From Myxococcales bacterium (GTDB taxonomy: Bacteria > Myxococcota_A > UBA9160 > UBA4427): a stretch of 56,749 nucleotides of DNA. A model generated the notes under the pieces. The model was not told where the DNA came from, searched no databases, and saw only the letters and a list, made by a program, of their open reading frames with translations. The DNA lies in assembly GCA_012960035.1 (NCBI GenBank), contig DUBZ01000108.1, forward strand, positions 1-56,749, written 5' to 3'. This document shows, in pieces, positions 43,102 through 51,801 of the stretch (position 1 is the first letter of the stretch; each line of letters begins with the position of its first letter). The position numbers and the translations under genes are program-made.

Positions 43102-44448
43102 CTATTCAGGTTCCGCGTCGGTGCGTCGTGCGCGAAATCGCTTTAGCCGTCTTGCGATCTCTGCTTCTGCACCCCGGTCGGTTGGCTCGTAGAACCGTTC
43201 ATTCGAAACCGCGTCTGGAAGGTTGATCGCGTCGACTTCGGCGTCGACTTCGTTGTGGGGGTAGCGATAGTCGCGCCCATAACCGAGTTCGCTCATGAGC
43301 TGTGTCGGGGCATTGCGCAAATGCATCGGGACCGGCGGCGACCCGGTTTGCTTGACGAGCGCGATCGCACGATCGAGGGCCGTGTAGGCTGCGTTGCTTC
43401 GGGGCGCGCATGCGAGGTAGGTCGCCGCTTGGGCGAGAGGGATTCGCGCTTCGGGCATTCCGAGCCTGTCGACCGCCTGATACGTTGCGTTCGCCAGCAG
43501 CAGTGCGTGGGGGTCCGCGTTGCCGATGTCCTCCGACGCGAAGATCAACAACCGCCGGGCAATAAAGAGAGGGTCTTCCCCGGCAACGATCATACGAGCC
43601 ATGTAGTAGAGCGCAGCGTCCGGGTCACTTGCGCGCAGACTTTTGATCAACGCGCTGGTGACGTTGTGATGTTCTTCGCGGTCTCGGTCGTGGATCAGCA
43701 CTCGACGCCCCGCGACTTCGCGCACGATTTCGGGTTCGACTGCGCCTTCGGGGTTCGCGCCACTTCGGTGGGCCGCGACCGCGGCTTCGAGGATGCCTAG
43801 GGCGCGTCGGGCATCACCATCTGCGGCACTGACGATCGTGGGAAGGGTCTGCTCGGCGAAGCGAAGATTGTATTTTCCAAGCCCGCGCTCCTCGTCGGCG
43901 CTCGCGCGCTCAACCACACGAAGCAGAGCAGCGTCATCTAGCGGTGAGAGCGTGACGACGCGGCTGCGCGATAGCAGCGGGGCATTCACGGTGAAAGACG
44001 GGTTCTCGGTTGTGGCTCCGACAAGGGTCACGGTGCCCGCTTCGACGTGGGGCAAGAGCACGTCTTGCTGCGCGCGGTTCAGCCGATGAATTTCGTCGAT
44101 AAACAAAAGCGTGCGCAGCGCAGTTCGTTTGGCGCGATCGACGGCGGCGCGAATCTCTTTGACGCCTGCGACCACGGCGGAAAGCGGCTCGATGCGCGTG
44201 TCCGGCGTTTCTGCCAGGAGCCACGCCAGTGTGGTCTTCCCGCTGCCCGGTGGACCCCAGAGGATCAGGGATGGAAGGTCGCCGGCGGCGACCATGCCCC
44301 TAAGCGCACTTGTGGGGCCAACGACTTTTTCTTGCCCGATCATGTCGTCGAACGTCTTCGGGCGCATTCGATCGGCAAGCGGAGCCCGGCTGTCCACTTG
44401 TTTCTTGGGACGTTCGGGGAAAAGATCGAGGGTTTCGTCTTCGGGCAT
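43102..44448 (-). CDS. rarA: Replication-associated recombination protein A
   Basis: 448 aa from ATG 44448, matching E. coli RarA (447). Walker A GPPGSGKTTLAWLLAE, Walker B TLLFIDEIHRLNRAQQDVLL, sensor 1 VGATTENPSFTV, and the C-terminal RarA/MgsA tail (FIARRLLIFASEDIGNADPH, YRYPHNEVDAEV). RarA is a AAA+ ATPase that acts at stalled replication forks. A start at 44517 is also open; it would leave only 11 bp to the divergent nadK start, so the two genes share a compact promoter region. Confidence 0.95.
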   Translation of the reverse strand: MPEDETLDLFPERPKKQVDSRAPLADRMRPKTFDDMIGQEKVVGPTSALRGMVAAGDLPSLILWGPPGSGKTTLAWLLAETPDTRIEPLSAVVAGVKEIRAAVDRAKRTALRTLLFIDEIHRLNRAQQDVLLPHVEAGTVTLVGATTENPSFTVNAPLLSRSRVVTLSPLDDAALLRVVERASADEERGLGKYNLRFAEQTLPTIVSAADGDARRALGILEAAVAAHRSGANPEGAVEPEIVREVAGRRVLIHDRDREEHHNVTSALIKSLRASDPDAALYYMARMIVAGEDPLFIARRLLIFASEDIGNADPHALLLANATYQAVDRLGMPEARIPLAQAATYLACAPRSNAAYTALDRAIALVKQTGSPPVPMHLRNAPTQLMSELGYGRDYRYPHNEVDAEVDAINLPDAVSNERFYEPTDRGAEAEIARRLKRFRARRTDAEPE

Positions 44449-44528
44449 TGGACGCTTATCGTAGCGCCCGCCCTTGAGCGCGGGCGCTGCAAGTGAGATG
44501 ATTAGGGCACGCGTCATTCGACGTCGGA

Positions 44529-45404
44529 ATGAGGGCCTCCTTGAAGATCGAATCCATTGGCGTTTGTCTCAAACCGGACCAACCGGATTGCGAAGAAGTC
44601 GTCGGGCGCATCGTTGTCTGGGCTAAGAAACGCCAGATCAAAGTCGTGCTCGACCAGCCGGTTGCGGGCAGCTCCGATCTCCCCGTCATCGAACCCGAGC
44701 AACTTTACTCCCGGGTCGATCTCATCATTGCCGTTGGCGGCGACGGAACGTTGCTCGGTGCGGCAAGGTCGATTGGCACCCGAGACGTGCCCATTTTGGG
44801 GATCAACCTCGGCCGGCTCGGGTTTCTCACTGAAGTCAATCGCGACGAACTTGAAGATTGTCTCGACCGCATCGCGCGAGGTGAGCTCACCATTGAAGCC
44901 CGCATGCGCCTTGACGTGAGTGTGTTCCGCGAAGATGATGAAGTGGCGAAGTATCTCGCGCTCAACGACGTCGTGATCACGCGCTCGGCGACGAGTCGCT
45001 TGGTCGACCTCGAAACGTTCGCGAACGGCGCCAAGGTCACCACGTATCACGGCGACGGCTTGATCATTTCGACCCCGACCGGCTCGACGGCTTACTCGCT
45101 TTCGGCATCGGGGCCGATCTTGATGCCGAACGTCGAAGCGATCGTGCTCAACCCGATCTGTGCTCATTCGCTCAACCAGTGTCCGATCGTGCTTCCCCAC
45201 CACAGCGAGATCGAAGTGCGCCCCGCGTTCAGTCACAAAATCGACGCCGCGACCCTCACCGTCGATGGACAAGAGGGGTTCGAACTCGGGCCCGGGGACC
45301 GGGTGGTGACGAAGCGGTCGCCGCACGATGTCCACATCGCAGCATCGCCATTCCGTAACCACTTCGAAATTCTCCATACCAAGCTCAACTGGGGTGACCG
45401 TTGA
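44529..45404 (+). CDS. nadK: NAD kinase
   Basis: 291 aa, close to the 292 of E. coli NadK. The GGDGT motif (IIAVGGDGTLLGAARS) is the ATP/NAD-binding signature; NLGRLGFLTEV, ALNDVVITRS, GDGLIISTPTGSTAYSLSAS, GPILMP and NPICAHSL follow in the family order. Phosphorylates NAD+ to NADP+. Its TGA overlaps the TTG start of recN (ttga), so the two are translationally coupled. Confidence 0.97.
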   Translation: MRASLKIESIGVCLKPDQPDCEEVVGRIVVWAKKRQIKVVLDQPVAGSSDLPVIEPEQLYSRVDLIIAVGGDGTLLGAARSIGTRDVPILGINLGRLGFLTEVNRDELEDCLDRIARGELTIEARMRLDVSVFREDDEVAKYLALNDVVITRSATSRLVDLETFANGAKVTTYHGDGLIISTPTGSTAYSLSASGPILMPNVEAIVLNPICAHSLNQCPIVLPHHSEIEVRPAFSHKIDAATLTVDGQEGFELGPGDRVVTKRSPHDVHIAASPFRNHFEILHTKLNWGDR

Positions 45405-47125
45405 TCGAAACGCTGCGTATTGACGAGATCAAGATCGTCGAAAAGGCCGAACTCGAATTTGGCCCCGGGCTCAATGTTTTGACCGGCGAAACTGGGGCGG
45501 GCAAATCGATCATTCTCGGTGCTTTGGAAATGCTCGCCGGTGCGCGTGGCTCGGCTGACATTCCACGAAAAGGTTCCGACCTCGGAGTCGTCGAGGCAGT
45601 TTTTCGGACCGAGGGCTTACCCGAATTCGAACGCGAACTGGTCGAGCGCGGCTTCCGCGAAGCCGACGCATCCGACGACGACGCGAATGAGTTGTTGGTG
45701 CATCGCACGCTTTCGGCCAGTGGTCGAAGTCGGGCGCGGGTCGCCGGCCAGCTGGTTCCGATTGCGACGTTGAACGAGTTATTCGCAGATCGCCTTGAAA
45801 TTTCGAGCCAGCACAGCTCGCAGGCGTTGCTCCGCCCAGAAAGTCACGGTCGCTACCTCGACGCAGCCGGGAAGCTCCTAGCTCTTCGCGCAGACGTAGA
45901 GCAGGGCGTCACCCGATTGCGCGCGATTGATGCCGAACTTACAACTCTTCGCGCCGAAGATGAAGAACGCATTCGCCAACGGGACTTCCTCGCGTTTCAG
46001 CTCGAAGAAATCGATTCGGTTTCGCCGACTCCCGAAGAGTTCGCCGCGATCAACCTTGAGCACAGCCGCCTTGCGCACGCGGGTCAGTTACAAACAGATG
46101 GAACCGAGCTTGTTTATGCGCTGCAGGGGGACGGCAACGCGTCCGACGGCGGCGGCGCGATCGACGCGATCGCGCTGGCACTGAAACTTGGGCAAGGGCT
46201 TGAAAGGCTCGACCCGAGTTTGACAGAACTTGTTGAACGACTCGCTTCTCTTGACCTCGAACTGCGCGATCTCGCGCGCGACTTCGAGCGCAGCACCGAC
46301 ACGGTGGAGTCGGATCCCGCGCGGGTCGCGTTCCTCGAAGAGCGCATGGCCCAATTCGAAAAATTGCGTCGCAAGTACGGAAGCTCGGTCGAAGATATTC
46401 TTGCTTTTCGCGCCGAAGTTGCGGAGCAGCTTGTGGGGATCGAAGGCGCAGGCCAGCGCGAAAGCGAACTCGAAGTCGAGCGCAAAGATGTTGAGAACGG
46501 GCTCGTCAAAAAAGCTGCGCAGCTGAGCAACGGACGGGCGAAAGCATCCAAGGCACTTTCAAAGACCGTGCAAAAATCTCTTGCCGCCTTAGACATGCCC
46601 AGCGCAACTTTTCACATCGATCTTTCGCCGGCCGTACCGCGGCACGGTTTGCCGTGTGGGCTGTCCGGAAATGAGTCGCCAGAATTCAAGTTCTCAGCCA
46701 ATCCCAACGAAGCCCCGGCACCTTTGCAAAAGGTCGCGTCGGGGGGAGAGTTGTCTCGGGTGTTTCTGGCAGTCAAGAATGGGCTCCGGCGTGAAGGCGG
46801 AGGCATGGTTTTGGTCTTCGATGAAGTGGACGCGGGCATCGGTGGCAGGACGGCCGAGCGGGTCGGCCAAGTCCTCAACGAACTGGCCGCGCACCATCAA
46901 GTTTTGTGCATTACGCATCTTCCCCAGATCGCTGCGTTCGCCGATACGCATTTTCGGGTCGAGAAGGGTGAGAAGGCGGGCAGAGTCTGCGCGACCGTCA
47001 CCAAGCTCAGCGAAAAAGATCGCGTCGAAGAAATCGCGCGGATGGCCGGCGGCGAAGAAATCACGGCCTCCACCCGGCGCCATGCCCGTGAGCTTTTGAA
47101 GGCAAAAACCCTTAGTTCTAGCTGA
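45401..47125 (+). CDS. recN: DNA repair protein RecN
   Basis: 574 aa, starting at TTG 45401 inside the nadK stop. Walker A GLNVLTGETGAGKSIILGAL at residues ~25-45, a long coiled coil (rich in Arg/Glu/Leu) in the middle, the ABC signature KVASGGELSRVFLAVK and Walker B LVFDEVDAGIGGRTAERVGQ near the end. RecN is an SMC-like ATPase that helps repair double-strand breaks. Full length and intact. Confidence 0.96.
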   Translation: MIETLRIDEIKIVEKAELEFGPGLNVLTGETGAGKSIILGALEMLAGARGSADIPRKGSDLGVVEAVFRTEGLPEFERELVERGFREADASDDDANELLVHRTLSASGRSRARVAGQLVPIATLNELFADRLEISSQHSSQALLRPESHGRYLDAAGKLLALRADVEQGVTRLRAIDAELTTLRAEDEERIRQRDFLAFQLEEIDSVSPTPEEFAAINLEHSRLAHAGQLQTDGTELVYALQGDGNASDGGGAIDAIALALKLGQGLERLDPSLTELVERLASLDLELRDLARDFERSTDTVESDPARVAFLEERMAQFEKLRRKYGSSVEDILAFRAEVAEQLVGIEGAGQRESELEVERKDVENGLVKKAAQLSNGRAKASKALSKTVQKSLAALDMPSATFHIDLSPAVPRHGLPCGLSGNESPEFKFSANPNEAPAPLQKVASGGELSRVFLAVKNGLRREGGGMVLVFDEVDAGIGGRTAERVGQVLNELAAHHQVLCITHLPQIAAFADTHFRVEKGEKAGRVCATVTKLSEKDRVEEIARMAGGEEITASTRRHARELLKAKTLSSS

Positions 47126-47166
47126 GCGTCGCCTCATCGCTTCCCGCGACTGCCGCTCCAGCCTCT

Positions 47167-47212
47167 CGGAGCCACAGCTCCGTCTACTTCTCGCTCTCCA
47201 GCGAAAAGTAGA
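47167..47212 (+). other. Two adjacent hairpins downstream of recN
   Basis: CGGAGC/GCTCCG with a 4-nt loop (47167-47182) is followed at once by a 13-bp stem with one mismatch, TCTACTTCTCGCT / AGCGAAAAGTAGA, loop ctcc (47183-47212). There is no T-run, so it is not a typical intrinsic terminator; it may stabilise or end the recN message, or be a small structured element. Confidence 0.4.
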
Positions 47213-47315
47213 GGTCAAGCTCCGAATTTTTGATTCCGATGAATGTAGGGCGGGATGCGCGCATGAATTGCGTGCGCAGTGACCCGCCTCACGCACTTTT
47301 AACTTTGGAGCGGCG

Positions 47316-47660
47316 ATGGATTCTGTGGGGACCAACATGCAGAAATCCGTTTCATTGGCGATGCCCACAGGTGGATCTGTTCTGATCCGGTCGGGCTTCT
47401 ATGAAGGCCTCGAGGTGAACCTCGATCGCGATTGGATCGTGATCGGTCGGGGCCGCGGTGCGGATGTGGTGTTGGCAGAAGCAACGATTTCAAGAGCGCA
47501 TGCGGCGATCGGTTTCGATCAAGGCGCGTTCTTTGTGCAGGACCTGGGCAGCACGAACGGAACCACGGTGAATGGTGCCAAGGCGGAGCGGCATCAACTC
47601 AAGAACGGCGACGAAGTGCGCATGGGAAGACTGGTGATTGGAATCAAGCTGCCCGATTAG
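47316..47660 (+). CDS. FHA-domain protein
   Basis: 114 aa, essentially one forkhead-associated domain (PF00498): VNLDRDWIVIGRGRGADVVL (GR), ATISRAHAAIGF (S-R-x-H, the phosphothreonine-contacting residues), QDLGSTNGTTVNGAK (G-S-T-N-G-T-x-V-N-G) and NGDEVRMGRLVI. It binds phosphothreonine peptides, so a Ser/Thr kinase or phosphorylated partner should exist elsewhere. A 190-bp gap with hairpins separates it from recN; the M23 gene begins 112 bp downstream. Confidence 0.9.
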   Translation: MDSVGTNMQKSVSLAMPTGGSVLIRSGFYEGLEVNLDRDWIVIGRGRGADVVLAEATISRAHAAIGFDQGAFFVQDLGSTNGTTVNGAKAERHQLKNGDEVRMGRLVIGIKLPD

Positions 47661-47772
47661 GCGGTGAGATTCGACCAGGCACGACGCAAGAAAACGATTT
47701 GAGGTCGGGGGGGGAGGTCTCCCGAAACAATGAGTGATCTCGATCGAACGGGAGTGGCGGAGAGCAGTACGG

Positions 47773-48801
47773 ATGAAGCAGTACACACTAATGCTAATCG
47801 GTGACGAGACGTCGCCGATTCGAAGAGTTCAGGTAAGCGGAGACAGGGTGAAACACTTGGCCTGGGCCGCCGGTGCACTGGTGTTGATCACACTAGTCGG
47901 CGCGGTGGACTACTACCGCACCAAGCTCGACAATAGCGAACTCGCGGCGCTTCGCGTTCAAAGTGTTGAGCAGACCACGGAGATGGATCGCGTCCAGGCG
48001 ACCTTCGACGAGATGACCGAAAAGATGGCCGCGGTGCTGGAACTTGAACGCAAGGTTCGCATCATCGCGAACCTGCCCGGCGCGAGTGCCATCGGTGGCG
48101 AGGGCATCACCGAGGTTGTGCCCGATGGCAGTGTTGCCCCGGACGCGGACGACGACAACTTGCAGATGCCTGTGGGCGTCCCGATCCCAACGAATGAGTT
48201 GGGTGCGGCGGCGCGACAGGGCCAGAACGGAGACATGATCCCGACCCGGGCTGGCAGGGGCGTAGACATGACGGGCCTCACTACGGAAAAGGCGCGCGCC
48301 ATGCGACAGCTCGAAGAGCTTGGCAAAGCGATCGCGATGTCTGCGGACCTGCGCACCAGCGCAATGGAAGAGCTCGTGATTCAGCTCGAAGACAAACACA
48401 CACGGCTGACTTCGATGCCGTCGATCTGGCCGACTCGCGGTTGGCTGACTTCTCGCTTTGGTCCGCGTATTTCTCCGTTTACGGGTCGACGCCAGCATCA
48501 CGCAGGCATCGACATCGCCGCGGCATCGGGTGCGGACATCGTTGCCGCCGCTTCGGGACGCGTGGTCTTCGTTGGACGCAAGGGGCCGCTTGGGAAATCC
48601 GTTGTAGTCGACCACGGATTTGGCGTGCGAACCCTTTACGGGCACGCGAAGGAACTCTTCGTGAAGGCCGGCGACGAGCTCGATCGCGGCGCGAAGATTG
48701 CGTCGGTTGGAAGCACCGGACGCAGCACCGGGCCCCACGTTCACTACGTCGTCGAAGTCAACGGGAAGGCAAAGAACCCCCTCGACTATATTTTTGACTG
48801 A
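47773..48801 (+). CDS. M23-family peptidase (LytM domain), membrane-anchored
   Basis: 342 aa from ATG 47773. An N-terminal transmembrane anchor (LAWAAGALVLITLVGAVDYY) is followed by a coiled-coil linker (residues ~60-110: ELAALRVQSVEQTTEMDRVQ...) and a C-terminal LytM domain: PTRGWLTSRFGPRISPFTGR, QHHAGIDIAAASGADIVAAA (H..D zinc ligands), LYGHAKELFV and GPHVHYVVEVNG (H-x-H). A periplasmic peptidoglycan endopeptidase of the type coupled to division or elongation. A rho-independent terminator follows at 48832. Confidence 0.9.
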   Translation: MKQYTLMLIGDETSPIRRVQVSGDRVKHLAWAAGALVLITLVGAVDYYRTKLDNSELAALRVQSVEQTTEMDRVQATFDEMTEKMAAVLELERKVRIIANLPGASAIGGEGITEVVPDGSVAPDADDDNLQMPVGVPIPTNELGAAARQGQNGDMIPTRAGRGVDMTGLTTEKARAMRQLEELGKAIAMSADLRTSAMEELVIQLEDKHTRLTSMPSIWPTRGWLTSRFGPRISPFTGRRQHHAGIDIAAASGADIVAAASGRVVFVGRKGPLGKSVVVDHGFGVRTLYGHAKELFVKAGDELDRGAKIASVGSTGRSTGPHVHYVVEVNGKAKNPLDYIFD

Positions 48802-48831
48802 GCGATGATACGCCCAAGAAACAATAAGTTT

Positions 48832-48869
48832 CCCGTGCCGTTGCACTCGCTGCACACGGGATTTTTTTT
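48832..48869 (+). terminator. Rho-independent terminator after the M23 gene
   Basis: Stem CCCGTG ... CACGGG (six pairs, with internal TGCA...TGCA pairing possible in the loop) followed by a run of eight T. It separates the M23 gene from secA. Confidence 0.8.
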
Positions 48870-49031
48870 GTGGGATCCAGTTAAGTTCGGGCAAGGTGGA
48901 TGAATAAACCGGGGGCAGGTTGACCCGGGACGCTTCGCACCAAAGCTTCGTTCCCAACGAATCCGCGCGACATTCATCAAGCAAAAGCATGCGCCACGAA
49001 GCCCAGCGGCTCGGGAGAGTTCCAAACTCCA

Positions 49032-51761
49032 ATGCAACGAATTCTGAGTAAGATCTTTGGCACCGCGAACGACCGCACCATCAAGCGGCTGCTTCCGATT
49101 GTAGAGGAAATTGCGAGTCTTGAGCCCACGTACGAGGGCATGAACGACGCCGACCTCATCGCAATGACCCCGGCGTTCCGCGCTCGACTCGAGGCAGGCG
49201 AGACCCTCGACGACTTGCTCCCGGAAGCATTCGCGGTCGTGCGCGAAGCCGCGAAGCGAACCCTCGGTCAGCGGCACTACGACGCGCAGATGATCGGCGG
49301 CATCATGCTCCACCAGGGCAACATTTCCGAAATGAAAACCGGCGAGGGCAAGACTCTTGTCGCGACGTTGTCTTCATATTTGAACGGACTTTCCGGCGCG
49401 GGCGTTCACATCGTGACCGTGAACGACTATCTGGCCAAGCGCGATGCCGAATGGATGGGCGAAGTCCATCGCTTCATGGGCCTGACCGTTGGCCAGATCG
49501 TGCACGGCATGAACGATGCCGAACGCAGCGAAGCCTACGACTGTGACATCACGTACTGCACGAACAACGAACTCGGTTTTGATTATCTACGCGACAACAT
49601 GAAGATGAGCGCGGACAACCGCGTCCAGCGCGAGCTCAACTACGCGATCATTGACGAGGTCGACTCGATCCTGATCGACGAAGCGCGAACCCCGTTGATC
49701 ATTTCGGGCCCGTCAGAGGAAGACACCCAGGTCTACGCGGTCGTCAATCGCATCATCCCGAGCCTGAAGGCGGGGACAAAGGGCGAGCCGAGCAAGGGCG
49801 TCGAAGAAACCGGTGACTATTGGATGGATGAGAAAAATCATTCTGCGACGCTGACCGAAGAGGGCATCCACAAAGTCGAAAAGACGTTGAACATCGAAAA
49901 TCTCTACGACCCGCAAATGCTCCCGGTGAACCACGCCATTTCTCAGGCCTTGATCGCCCACACCTTGAAGCGGCTCGACGTCGACTACATGGTGGCGGTT
50001 GGCGATAGCGGCAAAAAAGAAGTCATCATTGTCGACGAACACACCGGGCGACCCATGCCGGGACGCCGCTGGTCGGACGGCTTGCACCAGGCCGTGGAGG
50101 CGAAAGAGGGCATCACGGTTCGCAGTGAGAATCAAACGCTCGCAACCGTCACCTTCCAGAACTTTTTCCGCATGTACTCGAAGATTTCCGGCATGACGGG
50201 TACGGCGGACACCGAAGCCCCCGAGTTCGCCAAGATCTACAACCTCGACGTGTCGCTAATTCCGACTCACCGACCGCTGTTGCGAGACGATCTTTCCGAC
50301 GTCGTCTTTAAGACCAAGAAAGAAAAATTCGACGCCGTCGCGGATGAAATCGCTGAACGACAGGAAAAAGGACAGCCGGTCCTCGTCGGTACGATTTCGA
50401 TCGAGACTTCAGAAATGCTTTCGCGATTGCTCAAAAAGCGCGGCATCAAACACAAAGTTTTGAACGCCAAGCATCACGAGCGCGAGGCCGACATCGTCGC
50501 CCAGGCGGGTAGCAAGGCTTCGGTTACGATTTCGACCAACATGGCCGGTCGCGGCACCGACATTGTGCTCGGCGGCAATCCCGAGGCGCTGGCGCTCGAA
50601 AATTGCCAAGGCGACAAAGATGACGAGAAATACACCGAGACGCTGCTGCGCTTTGAACGCGAATGCGCAGAAGCGCAGAAGGAAGTGCTCGAGGCAGGCG
50701 GCCTGCATATCCTCGGCACCGAGCGTCACGAGAGTCGCCGCATCGACAACCAGTTGCGTGGTCGTTCCGGGCGCCAGGGCGACCCCGGCTCGAGTCAGTT
50801 CTTTCTGTCTCTCGAAGACGACCTGTTGCGCATCTTCGAAGCCGATCGGGTTTCCCAGTGGTGGGACCGTGTCGGTGTGGAAGAAGGGGAAGCGATCGAA
50901 AACCGCATGCTGACCCGGGTTATCGAAGGCGCCCAAAAGAAGGTCGAAGCGCGGAACTTCGACATGCGCAAGCACTTGCTCGACTACGACGACGTGATGA
51001 ACAAACAGCGCCAGGCGTTTTACGCCCGTCGCTTGAATGTGCTCGTTAATGAAAGCCTGCAACAAGAGATCGAAGAAATTTTCGAAGGCGTGGTGGTCAA
51101 CATCCTCGCCACCCACTGGCCCGCCAAGGGCGGCCCAGAAGGCGAAGACATCGACAATATTTCTGCCGCGCTCGAAACGCAGTTCGGGCTCACGCCCGCT
51201 TCAGACGAGTCTCCCTTCACTGGCTCCGACGGACAGCCGTTTGACGACCGGGACGATTTCGGTCGTGCGTTGCTCGACATCATCGAAGCCGGGCTAGAAG
51301 AGAAGAGGGTGCGCTGCCTCGAGATGGCCGAGCAGTATTCCGGAATTCGTTACCCCAAGTTTGAATGGTTCCAGCGCGACATCCTGTTGCAGGTGCTCGA
51401 CACCCAATGGAAGGATCACCTCCATACGATGGACGGTCTGCGCGAGGGCATTGGCCTGCGGGGCTACGCCCAGAAGGACCCGAAGGTGGAGTATCAGCGC
51501 GAAGGCTTTGCGCTCTTTGCCGAAACCGAGCAACGCATGGACGACCAGGCCGCCGAGGTCCTGTTTCGCTTCGCACTCCCGACGCCGAGAATCGAGACCG
51601 TCCGCAATCGGGCCCAAGAAAACGACGCGGCATTGCCGGAAGGTTCGAAGGGCCCCCATCTCACCAAGGGTGCCGGCGGCAACGCACCGGGCAAGATTGG
51701 GCGCAACGAGCCATGCCCATGTGGAAGTGGCAAGAAGTATAAGAAGTGCTGCGCGGCCTGA
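49032..51761 (+). CDS. secA: Preprotein translocase ATPase SecA
   Basis: 909 aa (E. coli 901). MQRILSKIFGTANDRTIKRL at the N-terminus; Walker A MKTGEGKTLVATLSSYLN; GLTVGQIVHGMN; the Walker B region DEVDSILIDEARTPLIISGP; GMTGTADTEAPEF, TISTNMAGRGTDIVLGGN and NQLRGRSGRQGDPGSSQFFL. It ends with the zinc-binding SEC-C tail GRNEPCPCGSGKKYKKCC, intact, so it should bind SecB/ribosome. Drives protein export through SecYEG. Confidence 0.98.
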   Translation: MQRILSKIFGTANDRTIKRLLPIVEEIASLEPTYEGMNDADLIAMTPAFRARLEAGETLDDLLPEAFAVVREAAKRTLGQRHYDAQMIGGIMLHQGNISEMKTGEGKTLVATLSSYLNGLSGAGVHIVTVNDYLAKRDAEWMGEVHRFMGLTVGQIVHGMNDAERSEAYDCDITYCTNNELGFDYLRDNMKMSADNRVQRELNYAIIDEVDSILIDEARTPLIISGPSEEDTQVYAVVNRIIPSLKAGTKGEPSKGVEETGDYWMDEKNHSATLTEEGIHKVEKTLNIENLYDPQMLPVNHAISQALIAHTLKRLDVDYMVAVGDSGKKEVIIVDEHTGRPMPGRRWSDGLHQAVEAKEGITVRSENQTLATVTFQNFFRMYSKISGMTGTADTEAPEFAKIYNLDVSLIPTHRPLLRDDLSDVVFKTKKEKFDAVADEIAERQEKGQPVLVGTISIETSEMLSRLLKKRGIKHKVLNAKHHEREADIVAQAGSKASVTISTNMAGRGTDIVLGGNPEALALENCQGDKDDEKYTETLLRFERECAEAQKEVLEAGGLHILGTERHESRRIDNQLRGRSGRQGDPGSSQFFLSLEDDLLRIFEADRVSQWWDRVGVEEGEAIENRMLTRVIEGAQKKVEARNFDMRKHLLDYDDVMNKQRQAFYARRLNVLVNESLQQEIEEIFEGVVVNILATHWPAKGGPEGEDIDNISAALETQFGLTPASDESPFTGSDGQPFDDRDDFGRALLDIIEAGLEEKRVRCLEMAEQYSGIRYPKFEWFQRDILLQVLDTQWKDHLHTMDGLREGIGLRGYAQKDPKVEYQREGFALFAETEQRMDDQAAEVLFRFALPTPRIETVRNRAQENDAALPEGSKGPHLTKGAGGNAPGKIGRNEPCPCGSGKKYKKCCAA

Positions 51762-51801
51762 CCCCCTGACCCGCAGGGATCGTTCGCTATAAGTACGCGG
51801 C

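Noticed and set aside
48786..49313. Minus-strand frame containing a CxxCxGxG motif (CSECNGTG)
   Set aside because: It is antisense to the M23 terminator and the secA start; only one zinc-knuckle motif, no start signals; the motif arises from the terminator hairpin sequence.
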